In this document: positions 1 through 11,000 of the stretch, piece by piece
How the letters are laid out: the number at the start of each line of letters is the position of its first letter
How positions within the stretch are numbered: position 1 is the first letter of the stretch
Origin: Clonostachys chloroleuca
Taxonomy: Eukaryota; Ascomycota; Sordariomycetes; Hypocreales; Bionectriaceae
Assembly (NCBI GenBank): GCA_037952775.1
Contig: JBANAY010000001.1
Coordinates: 186,001 to 250,000, forward strand
Reading direction: 5' to 3'
Length of the DNA stretch: 64,000 nucleotides
Notes under the pieces: generated by a model
The model's input: only the letters and a program-made list of their open reading frames with translations
Told to the model about the DNA's origin: nothing
The model's database searches: none
Made by a program: the position numbers and the translations under genes

Positions 1-993
1 GGGTCCATTTGCGCAGATGATAAAAGTACTCAACCCAACATTCATCTGTATCTGAATATACGGGTGGACATCCCTGCCGGTTGCATTGCCCATGCGAGTT
101 GTACATGAATGTCTAGTATTACATCGCCGACTAATATCAGAACTGCACCCCACCCCCTTCTATTGCGAGGCTAACCGGTAATCAAGCTGTGACTGGGAAA
201 CTTCCGTTATGTCTCAATTGTGTCAGTGGTAAATAGCGTTACCGGCCATGTGGGTGGGTAGCTTTTGGAAGCCTCGATTAATAGCGCACCGATAACAGTG
301 TCACAATCTTGCATAGGTACATGATAGTCTCAATATCTCATCCCATTTTTGGCGCATGGCAGGCATGCTTATCTCGAATAGGCTTGCATATGAGCAGCAC
401 ACCCACCAGAAGTTCAACTATCTGTCTAAATTCCCATGCCGTGTGACATGACCAGCTGCATCGGACTGGCATAACCGATAGGCCAACTTACGGACGTTGC
501 CAATCTGGGAAGAGTTTCCAGCTCCTTAATCGTCTATCCTATAATAGGAAAGCCCGCAAACAGCCACACCAACCTTGGTGAGAGCTGAACACCACTGAGT
601 TCAGGGGTGGTGCCGGCCTTTGCATCTAGTGCGATAGAATGCGGGGGAGGCTTAGACCAACGCTTTGCGACCTCCGCAAATCCGAGTTGATGCTAAGTTT
701 TCCTTGGCCTCAACATGCAGCCCCATGGGGATTGACCAATAGCTAATGCTGACTTGAACCTGTCGCATATCATCGAGGAAGTGCGTGTATATGGTATCGG
801 CATCTCACAGATAAGGTCAAGAGATTCGCCACCCAGAAGCCAAAGCTTGGTTATTAGTACAAGCCCCCGGCCAGACGTTATCTAGCCTAAACATCCCTCG
901 AAGTACGACGAGTTTCATTTCCATTCCTGACACTTTACCCATCAAGGCTCCTACACTCATCTCGTCAAGAACATCTTCCTCATCTTGGTCTCA
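1..993. other. Non-coding 5' region upstream of the permease
   Basis: No credible ORF or RNA gene was seen in this stretch. It is of ordinary base composition and presumably holds the promoter of the permease that starts at 994. The last ~60 bases before the start are rich in C and T, as is usual for a filamentous-fungal 5' leader. Confidence 0.6.
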
Positions 994-3042
994 ATGTCTG
1001 ATACGAAAGATCCTACCATGAAGACAAACTCAAAGGGACAAGACGGAGATCGCGACAGTATCGCCAACGGCGTCGTAGTCGGAGACGATATCGACGATGC
1101 CATTCTTCGAGCAAACGGACACAAGTCCGAATTGAGGCGTCAGTTTAGCTGGCTGTCTGCCCTTGGCCTTGGCTTTTCCATCACAAACTCTTGGGCTGGC
1201 TATCTGGTTAGTTCGCTCCTCCGATCGCCTTTCTGTAGTTACTGACCTCGATCCAGAGCTGCTTCGGGCAAAGCCTTTTGTATGGCGGGCCGGTAGTCTG
1301 CATCTTCGGTCTCATCGTTGCTTTTGCCGTCCAATTCACCATTACAATCGGGCTGAGCGAGATCGCTTCTGCCTTTCCTGTACGTATCACTCGCCCCCAT
1401 CGAGGTCACAACAGATTAACTAACACAACCATGCTTAGTCCACCGGCGGCCAATATCACTTCTGCTACATCCTTAGTCCCGACAAACATAAACGCTTCGC
1501 TGCTTATACGATCGGATGGATGTCGACCCTCGCTTGGTGGATTGTTACGTAAGAAATAGGCCACTTCGAGAGAGTAATCCCAGCTAATCCGATATTTAAT
1601 AAGATGTTCTGGCATCTCGCTCGCGGCGGTTACCCTGGGTGGTGTCATCAATTTCATTGACTCGTCATTCACCGTCACCAGCTGGCAGACTTATCTCTTG
1701 TACGTGGCAGTGGCAATCATTACAGGTTAGTTGGTCCAGCCGCCTCCAGCATTTTCTACGTTAACACATGTCCAGCGGTACCTGTATTTGTGGCCTCAAA
1801 ACGTCTTGCATGGCTCTGCCAAACTGCGCTTGTGCTGTCAGTTATTGGAGTGTGCTTGTGGCTCTTTATTCCAGTGGGCATGCATCAGCATGTGAACAAG
1901 GGCTCGTTCCTTGTCGAGACTGGACTAGGAGTCAGTGGGTGGAACTCCGGTACGGCGTGGATTCTTGGTATCTCAAACGGCATGTATGCTTTTGGAGGTA
2001 CTGATGGAGGTAAGTCAAAGCTTCACCCTGGAATGGCAGCATCTGACTGTGAATAGCGATTCATATCAGTGAGGAGATGGCACAACCGACCCGTCGAGTG
2101 CCTCAAGTTATCATCATGACCATGTTTATCGGCTTGTTCACCTCCTTGCCGCTCTTCATTGCCCTCATGTATTTCATGACGGACTTGGATGCGGTCCGGT
2201 CAGCGCCACTTCCCAGCTTGGAACTCGTATACCAAGCGTAAGTCCTCCACTTGGGATATTTCTGAGCAAGATAATGACATCGAATTAGGACTGGAAATCG
2301 CAACGTCACCCTCTTTCTGACTATTCTGCTTCTGATTGTCTTCATTCGTATGTCCCTCTGCTCCCCACCCTGAGTATGATTGCCAACGTTGACCAACATC
2401 TTACAGTTTCTTTGCCTTCCCAATGGGTCACTTGCGGCCGCATGGCTTGGGCTTTTGCTCGTGATGTAAGGTCACCCAACACTGCACAAAAATTTCCATT
2501 GGCTAATAAACGCCCAGAACGGAACTCCGTTCCCCAAGTACTTCTCCAAGGTTGACCGCAGATTCGAGTTTCCAGTGCGAACTACGGCCGCTGCTTTCGT
2601 CTTTGTCGTTATTTATGGCCTGCTCTATCTTGCATCGACCACTGCATTCAACTCCATCGTCACATCAGCTGTCCTGTTTCTGAACATTACCTACGCTGTT
2701 CCTCAAGGAATCCTCCTTTTCCGGGGACGAAAGGAGCACCTTCCGCCTCGCTATCTGAATCTCGGCATCTTTGGTTATATGTGCAATACCTTCTCTATCC
2801 TGTGGATTGTGGTCCTAGGCGTTGCCGTCTGCATGCCTCCATCATTGCCCGTTGCCATTAGCACTATGAACTATACCAGTGTCATTATTGTCGGTCTGTT
2901 TATTATCATTATGATACTCTGGCTTGCGGACGGTCGAAAGAAGTTTGAAGGTCCAAATATTGATTGGGACCTCATCAGAGAAGCAAATACCCAGATGCTT
3001 CATGAGACTCATCGTCGCCATCATCATCAGGGAGACGTATAA
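994..3042 (+). CDS. Amino acid/GABA/choline-type permease (Uga4/Hnm1-like), 9 exons
   Basis: Predicted 541-residue integral membrane transporter of the APC superfamily, fungal GABA/choline/amine permease branch, probably in the plasma membrane. Exons inferred: 994-1206, 1257-1379, 1439-1548, 1604-1725, 1776-2009, 2057-2237, 2289-2347, 2407-2465, 2518-3042; all junctions are GT-AG and stay in phase to a TAA. The signature segment SEIASAFPSTGGQYHF spans the exon 2/3 junction and is diagnostic of this branch, as are the later ISEEMAQPTRRVPQ and LPSQWVTCGRMAWAFARD segments. The N terminus is a hydrophilic cytosolic tail of about 60 residues. The ATG at 994 is used because the frame upstream offers only a TTG. 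The gene converges tail-to-tail on the amine oxidase at 3752-5360, which suggests an amine as substrate (inference). The exact substrate cannot be read from sequence. Confidence 0.9.
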
Positions 3043-3751
3043 GGACATGGGTCGATAGGATAAGTTGGTAAGGTTCGGGACGAGGATCAAATCGTACTTG
3101 AGATGTGATGATAGTAAGTAGGTTCTCAAACTACTCAGTCGTTCAAATGAATTTACACTTCTTCGTATTCACTGGCATGAATGTGACCGTTGGTAAAGAT
3201 GATTATTCTCACTTCGAATGTCGCAACCCTATAAAGATGTTAGCGGTCTCATATCTGCATTGAGACCTAGGTGACAGTCAACAGCAGCCATGTTCAACGG
3301 TAACGTTTGCTTCTGTCCATACCAGACACGTGCCACCATTTGTATCAAAAGTTTACCTATGATACGCTCGATCCTAGTATAAAATCTACCAACGCCATCA
3401 CATGCGAAGTCACAGCATGGTTTCAGGCAGGACTTTTTTAAGCACGGAGGTAGGTAAGAGAATTTGTTTTTGTTTTTTTACCTATCCTTGGCTATCGGCT
3501 CGCAATCATCCCATAGTTTTGGCTTTCATTCACGGCGTGGGTACGAGACAGAATTTGTACTAGGCGATGTAGGGTTCTTAAAGGAGGACTAATGGATAAG
3601 ATTCCCATTTGACGTTTTTTTTTGAGTAAACTATTATCCCTTGTCCGTACGTAGGAGAAAGAGAATAAAGTTCAACAGCAATGAAAATCTCTTGTCCAAT
3701 GTACAAATATAACTAAGCTGATCATACATCTACCCCTCCTCTACTCACTGT
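3043..3751. other. Convergent intergenic region
   Basis: Lies between the 3' ends of the permease and the amine oxidase. It contains short T runs (for example around 3473-3480 and 3617-3624) and must hold both polyadenylation regions. No ORF or repeat worth calling was seen. Confidence 0.5.
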
Positions 3752-5360
3752 TCAGATTCTGGACGGGCGCTGGTACTCGCCGGGGGCAGGATTAGCACCA
3801 AGAATGCCTACCTCGTTCAGAACAGTGTCAGCAGCGATAGCACCTTGCTCCATTGCACCCTCGATGAAGCCTCTCCAGCCCGAAGCCCAATCAGCGTTGG
3901 CCATGAGGACATTGCCATGGCGGCTCTGAAGCTCGGCAAGGTACTTGGTGAGGAAGTTGGCAGGGTACCATGCGGCTCCAGCCTTGGCGTAGGGATCCGA
4001 TACCCAGTCGTGCCAGAGGACTTTCTTGATGTTCATGGGGTGGAAGCGTTGCAGGGCAGTCTCGAGCCTCTCCGGCTCCTTGGTAGGGTCCAGCTTTCCT
4101 CGGTTATCACCAGCAAACGAGGTAATACGAGTTGACTTGCCGCCGGCGCAGAAGCCGTCGCCATAGACGTACAGAAGATCTCCAGGCCATGTGCATCCAC
4201 GGAGGCCACGGAGATCGCCCTCAACTTCAGCGTGACACTTGGTGAGGTAATCAAGCTGATTGATCTTGATTGCCTCCTGGCGGAGAGGCGAGAGGGGAGG
4301 ATCAAAGCTGATATCAGGGAGACAGGTGATTGGTAGTGTGTTGACCACGCGCCTGGCACGGTGTGTCTTGTTGGTAGTGGATTGGACGGAGACAATGCCA
4401 TCCTTGTCGACAATTGACTTGACGGGAGACTTGAATGTGTATTGCAGGCCAAGGCGCACGGCATCATCAAAGATGCGGCGAGCAAGCGCAGACTGGCCCT
4501 CTCTTATCTTATAAAGAGTCCAGACTTCCTCAAAGGTTGCGATCTCGTAGTTTTGGAGGGCCTGGGCGCAGATCATACCAAGGAAGCCCATGTCCTCGAC
4601 GGCACCACCACCAATGTGTGGAACAATCGACTCAAGAAGGGCAAGCTCATCAGCCGATAGTAGGTGCCTGATCTGTTCGATTCGGTCGCGACAGGTGAGC
4701 TTGTCCACCTCCTTGACCTTTTCGGGGTTGACGCGGATGTTGCCGAGGGTGGAGTGCGGCAGAGGGCAGATATCCCGACCCATCTTGCCGTCCCAGTTGA
4801 TGAAGATGTTCCAGGCGTTGGCGGTCATGTCACCAGCTTCCTTGTGGGTGAGCTTTCGCGTGCCCGAGCCCGTGTCGAGAGTGAAGTAATCGCAACCTCC
4901 GCCCTCAGTGCGGGTGACGCTGACATCGTCCTTGAGGCCGTAGCGTTGCATCTCAGAAAAGAGACGGCCATGGTTGTGGGAAACCCATGTGCCGCCCATC
5001 TCATACGTTGTCCCATCGACTTCAGCGCTCCAGGTGCGGCCACCAATGCGGTCGCGGGCTTCGACTAAGAGAGTCTTTTTGCCTATATCGGAGCAACGTT
5101 AGTTTCTCTCTCGATGTGAAACAGCTCTCAAATGCGCTGCAGCGCAACATACCAGCTTTGACAAGATCGCGAGCGGCGACCAGACCAGCGTAGCCAGCAC
5201 CAATAACAACGGCGTCCCAAACTTTGTCTTCTTCTCCCTGGCGGATCTTGCGCTCGGGCTGGATCACACCGTAAGTGGCAAGACCAGTGACCAGGCCATC
5301 TCTCTTTGTGTAAGTGTAGCCCTCGCTGGACAGATTGGCGCGGTAGATGGACGCGGACAT
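3752..5360 (-). CDS. FAD-dependent amine oxidase (MAO-N-like)
   Basis: Predicted 512-residue flavin amine oxidase, oxidising an amine to an imine with release of hydrogen peroxide. Two exons: 5360-5153 and 5082-3752, joined across a 70-bp GT-AG intron; the phases close exactly. Near residues 51-60 is the dinucleotide-binding motif VVIGAGYAGL, followed by the family's second FAD motif DRIGGRTW just after the intron. The C-terminal FAD-contact region reads NADWASGWRGFIEGAMEQG. No cysteine sits where mammalian MAOs attach FAD covalently, so the cofactor is probably non-covalent, as in fungal MAO-N. The protein ends in Ser-Arg-Ile, a weak PTS1-like tripeptide, so a peroxisomal location is possible but unproven. 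The gene is divergent from the hydrolase-RidA fusion at 6309, sharing a ~950-bp promoter, and converges on an amine-type permease. The substrate is unknown. Confidence 0.92.
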
Positions 5361-5947
5361 GATGTTTTCGTATTGAAACTTGGGCGAATTGGAAGTCCTC
5401 GAGACGAGAATTGCAAAAGGTTTAACCCCGCATTTTGTATTGAGCTCAAGACTTGAATCCCCACCTTTAACCAAGGCACTGTAGGTGTTGTCCTTGCTTT
5501 AGACCGTACTGGAAAGGGTAATGTGTGCAATTTCCTTCGTGGCTTTGTCTGACCCGAGTTGCCATGGCAGTTTACCCGAGACCGCCTCCATTTCTATCCC
5601 TGTGGCTACTGCCCCGGTCTATCATCATCGGCCCGTATGTACAGCTCATACGAGACTCTGGATTGCCGGCTCGGCGCCTTATCTTGTTGTTTAATAAGGT
5701 CCTTGCTCGATATGTGGTCGCCTGACGTACTGAGGTTGATTTCACATCTCACAACCGAGACCCTGGAAAATGAGATCATGCCACGGCGGGTTGAAAGCAT
5801 GTCCTGATGTGGTTAATCGGGCAGTCTAGGGCCCTTGGAGACAAGGGGGACGTCAACCTACAAGGGGATGGGTTCATTACCCCTGGGCTGTTCCCCGAGC
5901 AAGTTACGTGGTAGTTCGCAAAACAGATCGTGAGCAGCTCCACGATC

Positions 5948-5958
5948 CGGAATATCCG
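5948..5958. promoter_or_regulatory. CGG-N5-CCG inverted triplet
   Basis: The bases CGGAATATCCG form an inverted CGG pair with a 5-bp spacer, the general shape of a Zn2Cys6 binuclear-cluster binding site. It lies about 590 bp from the amine-oxidase start and 350 bp from the hydrolase start. Such short motifs also occur by chance. Confidence 0.25.
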
Positions 5959-6026
5959 AGTTGACTCTTTTACCCGATCGAGCTAGATTACCAACCTGAA
6001 TGATCCCCCACTTTTCCAGTTGAGAG

Positions 6027-6047
6027 ACACTACGCTACATGTAGTGT
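6027..6047. promoter_or_regulatory. 7-bp inverted repeat in divergent promoter
   Basis: Arms ACACTAC and GTAGTGT flank the 7-bp spacer GCTACAT. It could be an operator for a dimeric regulator. The regulator is not known. Confidence 0.3.
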
Positions 6048-6198
6048 GTCCGCGAAACGAGCCCAACCCAGCTTGACAACCTGATAAGAAAGCGGAGGCT
6101 GGTGGCTGAGATGCAAGATGCTCATTCCGGTGTCGATCGACAACACGCGCGTTGTTCAAATTCATACTCTTGGCTTGTCAGAGACTTTCTCTTACATT

Positions 6199-6214
6199 CA
6201 TACTGTATACAGTA
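6199..6214. promoter_or_regulatory. 16-bp perfect palindrome, candidate operator
   Basis: ATACTGTATACAGTAT is a perfect self-complementary 16-mer ending 94 bp before the hydrolase-RidA ATG at 6309. Perfect 16-bp palindromes are rare by chance, so a binding site for a dimeric regulator is plausible. Which protein binds it cannot be told from the window. Confidence 0.4.
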
Positions 6215-6308
6215 TACTTCTCCGACCCAACATAGGTCAAGCTACCTTACCTTGAGTTCTACTGGTCGGCACCAAGTTCAGTCTTCCTGCTGCAACGAGC
6301 CAAGACAA

Positions 6309-7766
6309 ATGAACAGCCCCAATATGACAATCAATGATACCAATATGAGGCCCATTCGTCTTCCTCCATACGACCCCGAGATTCTCGCGGTTGAAGATAC
6401 CCAACATCGACCAATTCCTTCATCAGTTGATGAGCTTTTTGAGCTACGTAAAGAGGAGCCCCAACGCGATGACAATATCTACAACGACCCCGAGATAGAT
6501 ATTCAGGATATTAACGTGTCGGGTCTGGATTGCGAGATCCCCGCCATTACCTTGACACGCAAAGGCGCCACCGCTTCCAAGCCTCGTCCTGGCATTTTGT
6601 TTCTTCATGGCGGAGGCCGCGTGATGGGAAACGTCTATGTCGGGCTCGCTGCCGTTAGCGAGCTCGTCAAAGACTTGAACGCGGTCATTATCAGCCCTGG
6701 ATACCGACTCTCTCCAGACGTCCACGGCATGGTATCAGTAGAAGACTGCTACGCATCTCTGGTCTGGATGTCACAAAATTCAACAACATACAACATCGAC
6801 CCAGCTCGCTTTATGATTGCGGGTGTTTCCGCTGGAGCAGGCATTGCAGCTGGAGTTACGCTTCTCGCGCGTGATCGGAAGGGGCCCAGGCTTTGCGCGC
6901 AATTGCTTTCCTGTCCTATGTTGGATGATCGATTCGACAATCTATCTAGTCGACAATTCGAAAACGGTCGCGGCTTTTATACTCCATGGGGCCGTTATGC
7001 TTGGAAATTGATCCTCGGCGATGATATCGAACGGGGAACGGTCAGTCATTACGTAGCGCCCGGGCGCGCTGAAGACTTGTCCGACTTACCTCCTGCCTAC
7101 ATTGATGCTGGGTCCGGCGAGCCATTTCGGGATGAAGACATCGCATATGCTGCAAAGCTCTGGGAATGTGGTGTCCAAGCGGACTTGCATATTTGGGGTG
7201 GAGGTTGTCATGGGTTTGACTTATTCTACCCCACGGAAGTTGGTGCAGAGGCAATCAAGACAAGATATGCCTGGCTGAGGCGGACCCTGAGAGATAGAAA
7301 AGAGTCCACAGTCCCTTCCACCGTGTCCTCATCAACCACACCCTCATCTGCTAGTCATTCAGTCACTTATGCACAGGTGCCTGGGCCTTTGGGAGACCTG
7401 TTCCAGACGTCCGGTTCGTCTCACATCGCCAGAATCCCACTGTCTGGCTCCCTCGTTATAACAGGAGGTCAACCGGGATTCGACCGCCATGGCCAACTTG
7501 TTACCGAGTCTCTCGAGAAAGAATTCGAAGCCTGCCTCGATTGCGTCGAGACTGCCCTTAAGGCTGGAGGTATTGAAGCTGGCCTGGCCGGCGCCCATAA
7601 GTTTTCTGCGTATTTCCTTGATGTACGGCATGAAGCGGTGTTACAAGAAGTCTGGAGGAAGAGATTGCCGGAACATCGACCAACTTGGGTTTCTGTTGGC
7701 GTGTCTCAACTTGCGGTGCCGGGTATGCATATTGAGATTTCAGCTGAGGCAGCACTCATTAAATAA
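6309..7766 (+). CDS. Alpha/beta-hydrolase (HSL/DUF-type esterase) fused to a RidA/YjgF domain
   Basis: Single-exon gene, 485 residues from the ATG at 6309; the frame is open further upstream, but the family-like segment RPIRLPPYDPEILAVED begins just after this start. Residues ~30-330 form an alpha/beta-hydrolase of the hormone-sensitive-lipase type: oxyanion motif HGGG at residue 100, nucleophile elbow GVSAG with Ser174, GEPFRDED carrying the acid (Glu271 where Asp is more usual), and His301 in CHGF. A Ser/Thr-rich linker (~335-353) leads into a RidA (YjgF/YER057c/UK114) domain at ~355-485, recognised from ITGGQPGFDRHGQL and HRPTWVSVGVSQLAVPGM. RidA proteins hydrolyse reactive imines/enamines released by PLP enzymes and amine oxidases. 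The gene is divergent from an FAD amine oxidase, which makes imines, so an imine-clearing role fits (inference). Whether the RidA half is active is not proven; the arginine in HRPT is a candidate substrate-binding residue. Confidence 0.88.
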   Translation: MNSPNMTINDTNMRPIRLPPYDPEILAVEDTQHRPIPSSVDELFELRKEEPQRDDNIYNDPEIDIQDINVSGLDCEIPAITLTRKGATASKPRPGILFLHGGGRVMGNVYVGLAAVSELVKDLNAVIISPGYRLSPDVHGMVSVEDCYASLVWMSQNSTTYNIDPARFMIAGVSAGAGIAAGVTLLARDRKGPRLCAQLLSCPMLDDRFDNLSSRQFENGRGFYTPWGRYAWKLILGDDIERGTVSHYVAPGRAEDLSDLPPAYIDAGSGEPFRDEDIAYAAKLWECGVQADLHIWGGGCHGFDLFYPTEVGAEAIKTRYAWLRRTLRDRKESTVPSTVSSSTTPSSASHSVTYAQVPGPLGDLFQTSGSSHIARIPLSGSLVITGGQPGFDRHGQLVTESLEKEFEACLDCVETALKAGGIEAGLAGAHKFSAYFLDVRHEAVLQEVWRKRLPEHRPTWVSVGVSQLAVPGMHIEISAEAALIK

Positions 7767-7995
7767 TTATGTATTATAATTAGGAGCATTAAAAGCTCTA
7801 CCTACTATAGAGATAAAAGCTTTTTCATCTTATAAGAATATCATAAATTTTTTTATATATTTATTTTTACCAAACCAAAAAAAAAACTCAAGTTATTAAA
7901 AAGCTATATTTATAATCAAATTATTTATACTTTAAGCTATGATATAATATATAAAATTAACAAGTTTATTTTTTTTAAAAATATGTTTATTGAAT
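7767..7995. repeat. Small AT-rich islet, possible RIP-decayed repeat fragment
   Basis: Beginning at the hydrolase-RidA stop codon, base composition switches abruptly to A/T runs with very few C or G, and switches back near 7995 just before the 3' end of the ABC gene. The texture matches the large AT-rich block at 36.6-64 kb. No coding sense or terminal repeat was recognised. It probably is a relic of a mutated transposon or simply an AT-rich 3' region. Confidence 0.4.
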
Positions 7996-8053
7996 AATGG
8001 CTGTAGCGGCCCTTCCCTTGGTAACCTGTCATGATAAAACAGCCTGACTTCAT

Positions 8054-11000
8054 CTACTCCCAGTGTTCTCCCACGACGGTAGAAAACACATGATCGAGCG
8101 TAGTCCTGCTCAGACTATAATGCCGGATGCCTAGAGCTCTCTTCCCCAGCTCCATACTCTCCATGATATCGGCCAGTGACCTCTGCAGTTCACGGGAAGT
8201 TGATAGCGGAATTTCAACGCGCATCTGTCCCCGTCTCTGCAACCCCCGGTCAAGATTTCTGGCGCCGGGAAAGGCGCCCACCATCCACGCCCAGATGGCT
8301 GCCATATCCTCTGTCCTGGTGTGGGGAGCGTCGTCGTGTAGGATGTGAGCGACGTACCCGCCGCCATACCATTGCCTTAGCTCCTCCGCAGAGCCTTGCG
8401 CGAGCATCTTCCGGGCGACGATGCCGATGTGACTGGCTAGAGCAGTCGCCTCCTCCATCGAGTGCGTCGTGAGGACGAGCGCTCTCCCTGGCGTGACTCC
8501 GGCCAGCACACGCCACATGAGACGCATGCTCAGGGCGTCCATTCCCGAGGAAGGCTCGTCTAGCAGTAGCACGGAAGGGTTACCCATGAGTGCGATGCCC
8601 AGGGAGAGCTTGCGCTTGTTCCCGCCTGACAGCTTGGCAGCGATGCGGTTGCTAAATTCAGACAAGCCAAGACTGCGCAGCAGCGTGCTAATGTTGTGCA
8701 TTGGGTCTTGCAACCCGCGGGCGTCGGCGTAGAAGCGGAGGTGCTCCATCACGGTCATGTTGTCGAGCGGATCAATCTGAGGACACACGCCGAGCTTGGA
8801 TCTCGCTTCTTGACGATGTTTGAGGATGGATGAGCCGTCGATTATGATCTCAGTCGTTCGACTGCTGGGGGCCACATCTCCTCTTATCATGGAGATACAA
8901 GTCGTCTTGCCGGCACCGTTGGGACCCAAGAGGGCAAAGCAAGTACTCTTTGGCACTGCAAGCGTCACATCGTCGACGGCAGTAAACTTTCCAAAGTCCT
9001 TTTGTAGATGGATAGCTTCGAGGCAGCTTGTGTCATTTGACCAGTGCACATTGCTATGTGACGCATGAGAACTCAACTCCATGCCTTCCTCGTCACTTAG
9101 ACGTTCCGCCCTGGACCGAAGATTGATTGAACGCTTGGGGGTGTAGCCTGCCTCTTTCCAGAGCAGCAGACAAAACAGAGCTATTGATTGGAGGCAGAGA
9201 TAGAGTATTGGCCCACCATAGACACCGATACTCCCAGGGTAACTGGCCAAATGGTCGTCTTGGCAGGAGATCCCAAACATGTTGAGAGACACGTAAAGAG
9301 CTCGGGTCATGCTAAAGGCAGGAGTAAGGAAACCAAGGGAATAGAATATAATGTTTAAAGTCGAATTAAGAGACGTCGGGTCTGTATTGGTAGAAAAGGT
9401 AATCATGTTCGCCACGAAAAAGATAAAGTATGCCGCTGCTTGCACCGCGGCGCCAATCGCGAATGCGTCAAGTTGAGATGAGACGAACAGAGACAGGACG
9501 TAACACGACAAGGTCGACGCAGTCCCGTATAATATGAAGACAGCAAACAGATACTCAAGATGATACCATACGCTAGTTGATGCGATCAGGATTATGACGG
9601 TGACGGTGCTGACTGCTAGGGTGACGAAGAAGTCAAAGGTCAAATAAGCAAGCCAGAGAGGAAGAGCTCGAATTCCGTTACTGTAGTGCATGGCTCGGAT
9701 ACCCTTGAGTCTTTCAAATACAGGGTACAGGCCGAGTAAAGCCGGATAGACTGCCATGGCTAGACCGCAGATGGTCGTAAATATAATGAGACTACCCATA
9801 TCGCCGGTAGCAGGTGTCATCAGGGGCTCAAAGCTGCTCACGATAGTCGTATTCAGCAGAAGGTTGTTGATCATGTTTTGAGTAACATGGCCGAATACGG
9901 GTGACTCTTCCGCAAGCCAGGCAAAGGTGGGTTCATCGCCTAGGTAAATGCCTCCTGTCAAGTTGCCAAACTCAACTCTGATCATGTCATGCAACTCGGC
10001 CAAGGTGTCGACCATGATGACCTCGCGTGGCTGACCACCAAGCACTCTCTCAATGTTATCTGCTGATACTTTGTCTCCGGGACCGGCGATGAAGCGCATG
10101 TTGCTGACTGAAAGAGAGGCATCTGCAGCTGGCGCTTGTGCGGCATCATCGGGCGAACAGCTCGCGATAGAGAGATTTCGGAGGAAGATGGTGCAGCATG
10201 ACACCGCAACGACAGGAATCAGTATAGAGGCCAAGTGTAATATGGGGTTCCTCCGGAAAAGAGTGAAGCGCTTGTATAGCAAAATCTTCACTTGTGTGAG
10301 GATTGTGGTCTTTCGGCCGCTGTGCAGAGTAGACATGTTTCCCTGCTTGGTGCTCGGTTGATTCGCTTCATTAATAAACGCGTCCGTCGATCGATGGACT
10401 TCTTCCGTGGTTTGTAGGGAAATCGGCTGTGGCCAGGAATCCTCGCTAGCAACTTTTAGAAAGACATCTTCCAGACTTGGCCCGTCTACTTGGTAGTCCG
10501 ATACTCCCTGAGCCTCCAGCTTTCTTAGCAAGCGACAAGTATTCTGCGGGCTACCGGTGGTGAAAACGTGCTCGGAGTTATCGGCCGTATCGCCGTGTAA
10601 TTGAGAACTGTCCGACTCCAAACCATCATGGACTTTGATTTTATATCCTGTCCCAAGCCGTTCTTTGAGCTCGACTGGCGTTCCACTCGCTTTGAGCACA
10701 CCATGTGATAGTATAGCGATCCGGTCCGCAAGGAAGTCTGCCTCATCCAGATAGTGCGTAGTGAGAAGAATGGTCCTCTCGCCCACATCACGCAGCAGAA
10801 TGTCCCATAGCTTCTTACGTGACAATGGGTCGACGCCCGAGGACACTTCGTCCACGCAACACACTGTGGAGTTTCCAGCAAACATGAGAGCCAGCTGCAA
10901 CTTACGCTTCTGACCGCCAGATAGTGATCCGGCCTTGGACGACTCCTTTTTCGTCAAGTCACAAGCTTCAACTAGCTCTGCTAGCTGTGTTTTAGACGAC

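Larger units (their letters stand above)
5361..6308. promoter_or_regulatory. Shared divergent promoter, amine oxidase / hydrolase-RidA
   Basis: This 948-bp intergenic stretch separates two divergently transcribed genes. It contains a perfect 16-bp palindrome at 6199-6214, a 7-bp inverted repeat with a 7-bp spacer at 6027-6047, and a CGG-N5-CCG element at 5948-5958. These are listed separately. Short ORFs in the region look like chance. Co-regulation of the flanking genes is inferred from geometry only. Confidence 0.5.

Noticed and set aside
2520..2529. CGG-N4-CCG in the permease's last exon as a regulatory site
   Set aside because: It lies in coding sequence (Asn-Gly-Thr-Pro codons) and is probably coincidental; mentioned only as a comparison.
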